Shown here piece by piece: positions 1 to 5,472 of a stretch of 7,987 nucleotides of DNA. The DNA is from Afipia sp. GTDB lineage: Bacteria; Pseudomonadota; Alphaproteobacteria; Rhizobiales; Xanthobacteraceae. Each line of letters opens with the position of its first letter. Position 1 is the stretch's first letter. The notes below the pieces were generated by a model. The model had not been told where the DNA came from, ran no database searches, and worked only from the letters and a program-made list of their open reading frames with translations. A program made the translations under genes and the position numbers. Location: NCBI GenBank assembly GCA_020056155.1, contig JAGVII010000138.1, forward strand, positions 1 to 7,987. The letters run 5' to 3'.

Positions 1-1
1 C

Positions 2-211
2 GCGGCCGCGTTCCGGGCCGCCAGGGGGCTGAGCCTCGCCGCCGCGCCGACCTTCGCGATCATGGCGCTGCTGACGGGTTTTTCGGGTGAAGGTGCACCG
101 GCGATGCTTTGCGCGCACGATGCGTCGCCGCTCAGCGGCATGACCACAATGTATCTGCTGATGAGCGGCTTTCATTTGACGCCATGGCTGAAGCTGATTT
201 CCGGGCGGTAA
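2..211 (+). CDS. C-terminal part of a hypothetical membrane protein (5' end outside window)
   Basis: The frame starting at base 2 is open from the window edge to a TAA at 209-211, giving the last 69 residues of a protein whose start lies to the left. Two hydrophobic stretches are visible: one around LAAAPTFAIMALLTGF, and one near the end around MTTMYLLMSGF followed by HLTPWLKLISGR. Together they suggest two membrane or membrane-associated helices, with a short loop between them holding one cysteine and one histidine (MLCAHDASPLSGM). I do not recognise the family with certainty. It resembles small hypothetical membrane proteins of Bradyrhizobium-type genomes. The next gene, a DUF411 metal-binding protein, has the same orientation 126 bp downstream, so a metal-related job is possible but unproven. 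Confidence 0.55.
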   Translation, partial: AAAFRAARGLSLAAAPTFAIMALLTGFSGEGAPAMLCAHDASPLSGMTTMYLLMSGFHLTPWLKLISGR

Positions 212-213
212 AA

Positions 214-269
214 CGGGAACGGCCGTCACGGCTAACCGATCCGTGATTGGATGACATTGATCGTTCCCG
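214..269. repeat. Widely spaced 8-bp perfect inverted repeat upstream of the DUF411 gene
   Basis: CGGGAACG at 214-221 is repeated inverted as CGTTCCCG at 262-269, with 40 bases between the arms. Inside it sits a smaller odd palindrome, GCCGT-C-ACGGC, at 222-232. It lies between the stop of the upstream gene and the DUF411 start, so it could be a two-site operator or a transcript fold. The arms are short and 40 bp apart, so chance is not excluded. Confidence 0.3.
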
Positions 270-337
270 GTACTCTTCCGGACGATTAAACAGCAGTGTC
301 TCCGGGGTGGGACGCCACGGCAACGAGGAATGGATTG

Positions 338-820
338 ATGACGATCTCGACACGGCGCGCGGTGTTGGCGGGAGCATTGCCGGTGGCTGCCGCACTGGTG
401 CTGCCGCGTTATGCGCGCGCAGCCGAGAGCCTTCCCCGGATGACCGTGAACCGCGACCCGGCGTGCGGCTGTTGCGGCGATTGGGTTGCCCATGTGAAGG
501 CTGCGGGCTTTTCAGTCGATGAAATCGAAGTTGCCAATCTCGCGCCGCTCAAGACGAAGCTCGGCGTGCCTGTGGAGCTTTCCTCCTGTCACACGGCGGA
601 AATCGGCGGCTACGTGATCGAAGGACATGTGCCGGCCGACGCGATCAAACGCCTGCTTGCTGAGCGGCCGCAAGCGAAAGGCCTGGCCGTCGGCGGCATG
701 CCGATCGGCTCTCCGGGAATGGAAGTCGCGGGAACTGCGCCCGAGAGCTACGAAGTCGTTCTGTTCTCGGCTGGCGGGCAGCGCGTGTTCGCGCGCTATC
801 GCGGAACGCAGGCGATATGA
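338..820 (+). CDS. DUF411 family secreted metal-binding protein
   Basis: A 160-residue protein matching the DUF411 family, small exported proteins often found near copper-handling genes and presumed to bind metal; their exact role is not settled. The N-terminus carries a twin-arginine-like start (STRRAVLAG), a hydrophobic core and an Ala-rich cleavage region ending near YARAAE at residue 30, so export to the periplasm is likely. The family hallmark follows: PACGCCGDW, with C43, C45 and C46, then SCHTAEIGGYVIEGHVPA with C84, H85 and H97, and GLAVGGMPIGSPGME with M121 and M128. These Cys, His and Met residues are plausible metal ligands. ATG 338 is chosen over an upstream in-frame ATG at 296 because GAGGAA at 325-330 is well placed and the signal peptide then starts the protein. 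Its TGA is one base from the stop of the convergent LysR gene. Confidence 0.88.
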   Translation: MTISTRRAVLAGALPVAAALVLPRYARAAESLPRMTVNRDPACGCCGDWVAHVKAAGFSVDEIEVANLAPLKTKLGVPVELSSCHTAEIGGYVIEGHVPADAIKRLLAERPQAKGLAVGGMPIGSPGMEVAGTAPESYEVVLFSAGGQRVFARYRGTQAI

Positions 821-821
821 A

Positions 822-1733
822 TCAGGCGCCGCTCGCCATCTCGCGGGCGATACTGACGAAGCGTTCGATGGTCGGCGTGGTGTCTCCTGTGCGCCATGTG
901 ATCCCGGTCTCCAGGATCGGTGCGGGGCCTGCCAGATCGATGTAGCGCACGCCTGTGCGCGCGAGGTTGCGCAGCGACGCTGGCACGAGCGCGATGCCCA
1001 TTCCGGCCGAAACCAGGCTGATGATGGTCTGCATCTGGATCGCTTCCTGCGCGATCCGTGCCTGTCCGCCGTGCGCCGTGTAGTACTCGGTCACGAGATC
1101 GTGGAATGCCGGTGCGCTCTGCCGGGGAAAGATGATCAGCGGCGCGCCGACCACGGAGTCCGGCGCGAGCCGGTCAGCCGTCAGCGACAGCGTTCCGTCG
1201 GCGATCCAGCCGTCCGGCACGGCGGCGATCAGCGGCTCGGTGACAAGCGGCAGATAGGAGAGAGGTTTGGGGAACGCCGCGCTCGGCGGCGGGATCACCA
1301 GACCGACATGGCCATGGCCCTCGATCAGGTTTGCGATCTGCACATTGCTGGTCGCCTCGGTGAGCGAGATTTCGACATTCGGAAACAGGGAGGCGTAGCG
1401 GCGCACCAGCAGCGGCAAAATGCTGTAATCCGCTGTGCTGACGAACGAGAGCGCCAGGTGACCGGCGGTGCCGTCGCGCAGTTGTTGCGCGATACCGGGC
1501 AGGGCTTTCACGCCGTCGAGCGCGGCGCGGACATGGGTCAGCCACTGCGCGCCGAACGGCGTCAGCGCGACACTCCGCTTGGTCCGCACGAACAGCGGCG
1601 CGCCAAGTTCGCGCTCCAGCGTCATGATCGATTGGCTGAGCGGCGGCTGGGTCATGCCAAGCCGCTCGGCGGCGCGGCCGAAATGCAGGGTGTCGGCCAC
1701 GGCCGCGAAGTGCCTGAGCTGGCGGATGTCCAT
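822..1733 (-). CDS. LysR-type transcriptional regulator, divergent from ilvD (IlvR-like candidate)
   Basis: A 303-residue protein of normal LysR-type length. Residues about 3-60 form the winged helix-turn-helix (MDIRQLRHFAAVADTLHFG, then RAAERLGMTQPPLSQSIMTLE, then the wing around GAPLFVRTKRSVALTPFG). Residues about 88-295 form the two-lobed effector-binding domain. LysR regulators typically control the divergently transcribed neighbour and repress themselves; here that neighbour is ilvD, 98 bp away. Caulobacter has a LysR-type ilvR in the same divergent arrangement with ilvD, so control of branched-chain amino acid synthesis is the leading hypothesis. Whether this is a true ilvR orthologue cannot be judged from sequence alone. 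Its ribosome binding site is weak (AGAG about 8 bases before ATG) and overlaps one arm of the inverted repeat at 1741-1764, consistent with autorepression. Confidence 0.92.
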   Translation of the reverse strand: MDIRQLRHFAAVADTLHFGRAAERLGMTQPPLSQSIMTLERELGAPLFVRTKRSVALTPFGAQWLTHVRAALDGVKALPGIAQQLRDGTAGHLALSFVSTADYSILPLLVRRYASLFPNVEISLTEATSNVQIANLIEGHGHVGLVIPPPSAAFPKPLSYLPLVTEPLIAAVPDGWIADGTLSLTADRLAPDSVVGAPLIIFPRQSAPAFHDLVTEYYTAHGGQARIAQEAIQMQTIISLVSAGMGIALVPASLRNLARTGVRYIDLAGPAPILETGITWRTGDTTPTIERFVSIAREMASGA

Positions 1734-1740
1734 TTAATAC

Positions 1741-1764
1741 TCTGAGCGACCTATTTTCCTCAGA
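1741..1764. promoter_or_regulatory. Candidate LysR operator: 6-bp inverted repeat in the lysR-ilvD divergent region
   Basis: TCTGAG at 1741-1746 and CTCAGA at 1759-1764 are perfect inverted copies separated by 12 bases. Symmetry continues outward after one mismatch (TA at 1738-1739 against TA at 1766-1767). It starts seven bases before the LysR start codon, in an AT-rich stretch, and fits an autoregulatory LysR binding site. No convincing -35/-10 pair was found for either gene. Confidence 0.45.
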
Positions 1765-1790
1765 ATAATATATTTTACAGCGCTAGATAA

Positions 1791-1822
1791 CCCCCTTATT
1801 GGAAACATTCCAATCTAGGGGG
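1791..1822 (+). promoter_or_regulatory. Hairpin and LysR-box-like palindrome that includes the ilvD Shine-Dalgarno
   Basis: ATTGGAA at 1798-1804 and TTCCAAT at 1808-1814 are perfect inverted copies around ACA. After a small 1x2 internal loop, CCCCCT at 1791-1796 pairs with AGGGGG at 1817-1822. AGGGGG is the ilvD Shine-Dalgarno, nine bases before ATG 1832, so in RNA it would be buried in a 13-bp stem. At the DNA level the inner repeat contains T1800-N11-A1812 with dyad symmetry, the textbook LysR box. A competing pairing, CTAGAT 1783-1788 with ATCTAG 1813-1818, would free most of the G run. Either a DNA operator or an RNA switch is possible. Confidence 0.55.
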
Positions 1823-1831
1823 AACAACAAA

Positions 1832-3682
1832 ATGCCCGCATATCGCTCACGAACCTCAACCCATGGCCGCAACATGGCCGGCGCACGCGGGCTTTGGCGC
1901 GCGACAGGCATGAAGGATGAGGATTTCGGCAAGCCGATCATCGCCATCGCCAACAGCTTCACCCAGTTCGTGCCGGGTCACGTTCATCTGAAAGATCTGG
2001 GGCAACTCGTCGCAGGCGAAATCGAATCCGCGGGCGGCGTCGCCAAGGAGTTCAACACCATTGCGGTCGATGACGGCATCGCGATGGGCCACAGCGGCAT
2101 GCTCTACTCGCTGCCGAGCCGCGAACTGATCGCCGATGCTGTCGAATACATGGTCAACGCGCACTGCGCCGATGCGCTGGTGTGCATTTCCAACTGCGAC
2201 AAGATCACGCCCGGCATGCTGATGGCGGCGATGCGGCTGAACATCCCGACCGTTTTCGTTTCTGGCGGCCCGATGGAGGCCGGCAAGGTCGTGGTGAAGG
2301 GCAAGACGCGTTCGGTCGATCTGATCGACGCGATGATCGTCGCCGCCGACGACAGCTACAGCGATCAGGAAGTCGCCGCCGTCGAGCGCTCGGCGTGTCC
2401 GACCTGCGGCTCCTGCTCGGGCATGTTCACCGCCAACTCGATGAACTGTCTGACCGAGGCCTTGGGCCTTTCGCTGCCGGGCAACGGATCGGTGCTGGCG
2501 ACGCATGCGGATCGCGAGCGGCTGTTCCGCGAAGCGGGGCATGTGATCGTCGATCTCGCGCGCCGCTGGTACGAGCAGGACGACGCGACCGCGCTGCCGC
2601 GCAATATCGCCAACTTCGCGGCCTTCGAGAATGCGATGAGCCTCGACATTGCGATGGGCGGGTCGACCAACACCGTGCTGCATCTTCTGGCCGCGGCGCA
2701 GGAGGGCGAGGTCGATTTCACCATCGCCGACATCGACCGGCTGTCGCGCCGCGTGCCGTGTCTCTGCAAGGTCGCCCCCGCCAAGAGCGACGTTCACATG
2801 GAGGACGTACACCGCGCCGGTGGCGTGATGGCCATTCTCGGCGAACTCGAACGCGCCGAGCTGATCGACACCAGTTTGCCGACGGTGCATGCGCCGACCA
2901 TGGCCGACGCGCTCAACCGCTGGGATATCGGACGCACCAACAGCGAGTCCGTGCGCAACTTCTTCCGCGCGGCACCCGGTGGCGTGCCGACGCAGGTGGC
3001 GTTCAGCCAGTCGGAGCGTTGGGACGAACTCGACATCGACCGCGAGAAGGGCGTGATCCGCTCGGCGCAGCATCCGTTCTCGAAGGACGGCGGGCTTGCG
3101 GTGCTGTTCGGTAACATCGCTCCGGAAGGCTGCATCGTGAAAACCGCTGGCGTGGATGAATCGATCCTCACCTTCCGCGGCAAGGCGCATGTCTTTGAGA
3201 GCCAGGACGATGCGGTCTCCGCCATTCTCGGCAACAAGGTGAAGCCGGGCGATGTGGTCGTGGTGCGCTATGAGGGACCGAAGGGCGGCCCCGGCATGCA
3301 GGAAATGCTGTATCCGACCAGCTATCTGAAGTCGAAGGGGCTCGGCAAGGTTTGCGCGCTCGTTACCGATGGCCGGTTCTCGGGCGGAAGCTCGGGTCTC
3401 TCCATCGGTCACGTCTCGCCGGAAGCGGCGGAGGGCGGACTGATTGGTCTGGTGGAGACGGGCGATCCGATCCTGATCGACATTCCGAACCGCATTATCA
3501 GCGTCGAACTCGACGAGTCGGTGCTGGCGGCGCGGCGCGCGGCCATGGAGGCCAGGGGCAGTGCTGCCTGGAAGCCGGTCGACCGCAAGCGCGTGGTGTC
3601 GCCTGCGTTGCGCGCGTATGCGGCGATGACGACCAATGCGTCGCGCGGCGCGGTGCGCGACGTCAGTCAGGTTGAGAAATAG
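1832..3682 (+). CDS. ilvD: Dihydroxy-acid dehydratase IlvD
   Basis: A 616-residue cytoplasmic enzyme, the same length as E. coli IlvD. It dehydrates 2,3-dihydroxyisovalerate and 2,3-dihydroxy-3-methylvalerate to the 2-keto acids that precede valine, leucine and isoleucine. Family landmarks align by number with the E. coli enzyme: Mg-binding D81 ([10 protein letters not shown]), Fe-S ligand C122 with D123 and K124 (SNCDKITPG; the lysine is normally carbamylated), C195 in [11 protein letters not shown]491 ([10 protein letters not shown]) and the catalytic S517 in [12 protein letters not shown]. All are present, so the enzyme should be active. ATG 1832 gives the conserved N-terminus [20 protein letters not shown] and has AGGGGG nine bases upstream; an in-frame ATG at 1799 would add 11 unconserved residues and lie inside the leader hairpin. 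It is divergent from a LysR regulator and convergent with dsbB. Confidence 0.97.
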   Translation: MPAYRSRTSTHGRNMAGARGLWRATGMKDEDFGKPIIAIANSFTQFVPGHVHLKDLGQLVAGEIESAGGVAKEFNTIAVDDGIAMGHSGMLYSLPSRELIADAVEYMVNAHCADALVCISNCDKITPGMLMAAMRLNIPTVFVSGGPMEAGKVVVKGKTRSVDLIDAMIVAADDSYSDQEVAAVERSACPTCGSCSGMFTANSMNCLTEALGLSLPGNGSVLATHADRERLFREAGHVIVDLARRWYEQDDATALPRNIANFAAFENAMSLDIAMGGSTNTVLHLLAAAQEGEVDFTIADIDRLSRRVPCLCKVAPAKSDVHMEDVHRAGGVMAILGELERAELIDTSLPTVHAPTMADALNRWDIGRTNSESVRNFFRAAPGGVPTQVAFSQSERWDELDIDREKGVIRSAQHPFSKDGGLAVLFGNIAPEGCIVKTAGVDESILTFRGKAHVFESQDDAVSAILGNKVKPGDVVVVRYEGPKGGPGMQEMLYPTSYLKSKGLGKVCALVTDGRFSGGSSGLSIGHVSPEAAEGGLIGLVETGDPILIDIPNRIISVELDESVLAARRAAMEARGSAAWKPVDRKRVVSPALRAYAAMTTNASRGAVRDVSQVEK

Positions 3683-3695
3683 CGGCTGCCTGCTC

Positions 3696-3717
3696 GACGC
3701 GGGCGTGAGCCCGCGTC
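3696..3717. terminator. Perfect 9-bp hairpin between convergent ilvD and dsbB
   Basis: GACGCGGGC at 3696-3704 pairs perfectly with GCCCGCGTC at 3709-3717 around a GTGA loop, a GNRA-type tetraloop in plus-strand RNA. It begins 13 bases after the ilvD stop and runs into the dsbB stop codon at 3716-3718. The position fits a bidirectional terminator or 3'-end stabiliser for both transcripts. No T run follows on either strand, so it is not a canonical intrinsic terminator. Confidence 0.5.
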
Positions 3718-4261
3718 AGCGTTTGAGCAGTTCGTAGACAACCGGGTTGTCGGCGCACGCACCGAGGCCGCATTCCAGCAGCGTCGAAACCACATTCAGC
3801 GCCGTCAGAGCGATGACGAGCCACACCGCCGTGCGCGCGAACGCCGATGCGGGAGGCGCGGGGCGGGTGCCGTCGAACTGCCTGTCGAACAGCAGGATGA
3901 TCGAGAGCAATGCAGTGGCCGCGACAAAGCCCAGCAGCGCCCACGTATAGTAATGATAGCCGAGGATCGCAGAGCCATAGCCGGGATCGCCCGGCATGAT
4001 GTGCAGCAGCACCTGACGCGTCGAGACCATCGCGCCGATGAGAGCCGCCAGCAGCGACAGCGCGTAGTGACTGGGGCGCGGCCCGAACCGGATATTCAGG
4101 ATCGGCCCGATGGCCAGTGCCGTGAACATGATGCGCTGAAGCAGGCACAGCGGGCAGGGGAGTTCATTCAGCATGAACTGCGCGGCGAAAGCCGCCGCCA
4201 GCACGGCGGCGACGCCATAGAGGCTGAGTGCGTTGAGGGTGACGGCGCGTGCGGGGGTCAT
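3716..4261 (-). CDS. dsbB: DsbB-like disulfide bond formation protein
   Basis: A 181-residue inner-membrane protein of DsbB type, which reoxidises periplasmic DsbA and passes electrons to quinone. About five membrane helices are visible: residues 8-30, 43-60, 65-85, 105-126 and 144-163. The first periplasmic loop carries the conserved motif LNELPCPLCLLQR, with C36 and C39. The second loop (about 86-104, HIMPGDPGYGSAILGYHYYT) has no cysteine, where E. coli DsbB has its second pair. The only other cysteines are C164 and C169 (LECGLGAC), after the fifth helix in a C-terminal tail predicted to be periplasmic. The chosen start shares one base with the upstream small gene's stop (TGATG) and no clear Shine-Dalgarno precedes it, so translational coupling is likely. 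A longer frame opens at 4369 but only adds residues read across the upstream gene. Confidence 0.85.
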   Translation of the reverse strand: MTPARAVTLNALSLYGVAAVLAAAFAAQFMLNELPCPLCLLQRIMFTALAIGPILNIRFGPRPSHYALSLLAALIGAMVSTRQVLLHIMPGDPGYGSAILGYHYYTWALLGFVAATALLSIILLFDRQFDGTRPAPPASAFARTAVWLVIALTALNVVSTLLECGLGACADNPVVYELLKR

Positions 4262-4419
4262 CAGAACGACAGTTTCAGCGTATCGGTCGCGTGATGGAGA
4301 TAGGTCGCGACACACGCGATGAGCACGACGGCGGACAGGGCGAGTGTCAACGAGCGCGAGCCGCGCCATGCGACGAGCATGGTGACGGTAACGGCGAGAA
4401 ACAGCGCTGTGAATTCCAT
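4261..4419 (-). CDS. DUF5993-like 52-residue membrane protein
   Basis: A tiny hydrophobic protein with two probable membrane helices: residues about 3-17 (FTALFLAVTVTMLVAW), a short basic turn RGSRS, then about 23-41 (LTLALSAVVLIACVATYL). It ends in HHATDTLKLSF. Length, layout and the C-terminal LxLSF pattern fit my memory of the DUF5993 family, which occurs next to dsbB-type genes; its function is unknown. ATG 4419 is preferred over an in-frame ATG at 4503 because AGGAAGAG (4430-4423 on the minus strand) sits just upstream and about 50 residues is the family size. Its stop overlaps the dsbB start by one base, so the two are probably made together; a helper or stabiliser of DsbB is a guess. 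Confidence 0.68.
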   Translation of the reverse strand: MEFTALFLAVTVTMLVAWRGSRSLTLALSAVVLIACVATYLHHATDTLKLSF

Positions 4420-4427
4420 CGTCTCTT

Positions 4428-4492
4428 CCTGAGCGAAATGCCGCCTGACTGTAAGGCAGATTCGCCGATCCACCAGCAGCGTTTCGCTCAGG
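4428..4492 (-). promoter_or_regulatory. 11-bp inverted repeat in the leader of the DUF5993-dsbB pair
   Basis: CCTGAGCGAAA at 4428-4438 is inverted exactly as TTTCGCTCAGG at 4482-4492, with 43 bases between. In the minus-strand RNA the downstream arm ends in AGG, the first three bases of the AGGAAGAG Shine-Dalgarno of the small membrane gene. A minor hairpin (GCCT 4443-4446 with AGGC 4454-4457) sits in the loop. It fills most of the 96 bp between the SRPBCC gene and this pair, so it may be an operator or an RNA fold affecting translation. No promoter elements were recognised. Confidence 0.45.
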
Positions 4493-4515
4493 CCGTGTGT
4501 CAATGCGGGTAGGAG

Positions 4516-5001
4516 CTATCCCTTCACATGCGCAGCCAGCTTCGCGAGCGTCTGCATGCCGAGTTCGACCGCGCCGAACTTCATGACGGCATTGCGGGCT
4601 TCGACGGACGGGAAGACTGAATGCATCGTCAGCAGCGTGCGGTTCGCGCCCAGGGCTTCGAAGGTGACGGTAACCTCGAAGGCACGCGGATCGTTGTCGA
4701 TATCCGAGTCATGCAGATAGGCGAGGCGTTCCCCCGGCTTGATTTCGCGATACGCGATGCGGTTCGGATAATCCGTGCCGTCCGGACCGTGCATGGTGAA
4801 GCGGAACAGTCCGCCGACGCGAAAGTCGGTCGCGAGCACCGTGAGCGTGAAGCCGTTGGGGCCGTACCATGCTTTCAACGCCTCGGCCTCGGTGAAGGCT
4901 TGGAACAGCACGTCCGGTGGTGCGTCGAATTCGCGTTCCATGGTGATGGTGGGCTGATCTGGCGGTGTGCTTGCCCTGACCTTGAGAGTCGTCGCCGTCA
5001 T
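4516..5001 (-). CDS. SRPBCC / AHSA1-type protein
   Basis: A 161-residue soluble protein of the START/Bet v1-like SRPBCC superfamily, AHSA1 branch. The start of the fold is recognisable at residues 19-50: ITMEREFDAPPDVLFQAFTE, then AEALKAWYGPNGF. The family also shows in RVGGLFRFTMHGPDG (61-75) and in the strand pattern up to TVTFEALGANRTLLTMHSVF. These proteins form a hydrophobic ligand-binding cavity; the ligand here is unknown. The gene overlaps the upstream ArsR gene by four bases (ATGA, 4998-5001) and has its own AAAGGA about nine bases before the start. ArsR-SRPBCC pairs are common in bacteria and are usually co-regulated by the ArsR protein. The frame continues upstream across the ArsR gene, but that part is not protein-like. 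Confidence 0.88.
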   Translation of the reverse strand: MTATTLKVRASTPPDQPTITMEREFDAPPDVLFQAFTEAEALKAWYGPNGFTLTVLATDFRVGGLFRFTMHGPDGTDYPNRIAYREIKPGERLAYLHDSDIDNDPRAFEVTVTFEALGANRTLLTMHSVFPSVEARNAVMKFGAVELGMQTLAKLAAHVKG

Positions 5002-5336
5002 GTGTCTGTTTCCTTTGACTGGATGTCCTTCAAATACAGATCGAGCTTGCCGAAGCTTTCCTCCCAGAACCGCCGGTACTGATCGAGCCATTCGGTCGCT
5101 TCCTTCAGCGCCTTCGGCTCCAGACGGCAGGGCCGCCATTGCGCCGAGCGGCCGCGCGTGACGAGGCCCGCGGTCTCCAGAACTTTCAGGTGCTGGGAGA
5201 CGGCCGGAAGGCTCATGGCGAACGGCTTTGCCAGTTCCTGCACGGAGGTTTCGCCGAGCGCCAGACGGGCGAGGATGGCCCGCCTCGTCGGATCGGCGAG
5301 GGCCTTGAAGGTTGCGTCGAGGGCGTCTGTCGGCAT
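4998..5336 (-). CDS. ArsR-family winged-helix repressor
   Basis: A 112-residue DNA-binding protein of ArsR/SmtB fold. Helix-turn-helix and wing cover residues about 8-75: LDATFKALADPTRRAILARL, then ETSVQELAKPFAMSLPAVSQ and HLKVLETAGLVTRGRSAQWR. The recognition helix is SLPAVSQHLKVLE. The metal-binding ELCVCDL motif of true ArsR/SmtB sensors is absent, so it belongs to the non-metal group often paired with SRPBCC proteins. The C-terminal helix (ATEWLDQYRRFWEESFGKLD) should form the dimer interface. A perfect palindrome at 5347-5370 lies 10 bases before the start codon, a strong candidate for its own operator. The Shine-Dalgarno is AGGTTGG in the bases between them. It is the first gene of the ArsR-SRPBCC unit, and perhaps of the longer minus-strand series through dsbB. 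Confidence 0.93.
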   Translation of the reverse strand: MPTDALDATFKALADPTRRAILARLALGETSVQELAKPFAMSLPAVSQHLKVLETAGLVTRGRSAQWRPCRLEPKALKEATEWLDQYRRFWEESFGKLDLYLKDIQSKETDT

Positions 5337-5346
5337 GATCCAACCT

Positions 5347-5370
5347 GTATTTAAGTGTATACTTAAATAC
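5347..5370. promoter_or_regulatory. Perfect 10+10 bp palindromic operator upstream of the ArsR gene
   Basis: GTATTTAAGT at 5347-5356 and ACTTAAATAC at 5361-5370 are exact inverted copies around the four bases GTAT. The site is AT-rich within GC-rich surroundings and sits 10 bases upstream of the ArsR start codon. ArsR-family dimers bind symmetric AT-rich sites of this sort, so this is most likely the autoregulatory operator overlapping the promoter. It could also affect the divergent thpR gene, whose start is about 100 bp away. Confidence 0.78.
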
Positions 5371-5389
5371 GATGAGGCGAGCGGACGGT

Positions 5390-5410
5390 CAAGCGGGAAA
5401 AGCCCGCTTG
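5390..5410. repeat. 8-bp hairpin in the arsR-thpR divergent region
   Basis: CAAGCGGG at 5390-5397 pairs exactly with CCCGCTTG at 5403-5410 around a five-base loop (AAAAG). It lies 19 bp from the ArsR operator and about 60 bp before the thpR start, so it is most likely in the thpR leader or promoter. No T run follows on either strand, which argues against an intrinsic terminator. Its role is unknown. Confidence 0.4.
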
Positions 5411-5472
5411 CGTTCCAGGGTCGAGGAAAGCATTGTTCTTGATTTGTTCCATGGTGGGGCGAGGTTCATTTC

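Noticed and set aside
216..240. EcfG-type stress promoter (GGAAC-N16-CGAT) before DUF411
   Set aside because: The -10 element differs from CGTT and GGAAC is part of an inverted repeat; one partial match is too weak to call.
627..1745. 372-codon plus-strand open frame opposite the LysR gene
   Set aside because: The LysR gene on the other strand has clear domains; this frame gives a low-complexity Arg/Gly-rich product and overlaps the end of DUF411.
1856..3412. 518-codon open frame on the minus strand inside ilvD
   Set aside because: It is antisense to a fully conserved ilvD; its translation is rich in His, Arg and Ala as expected of a GC-rich shadow frame, and shows no family features.
5002..5343. 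N-terminal extension of the SRPBCC frame through the ArsR gene (possible fusion)
   Set aside because: The extension is the ArsR gene read out of frame; ArsR has its own domain and an ATGA overlap, so there are two separate genes.
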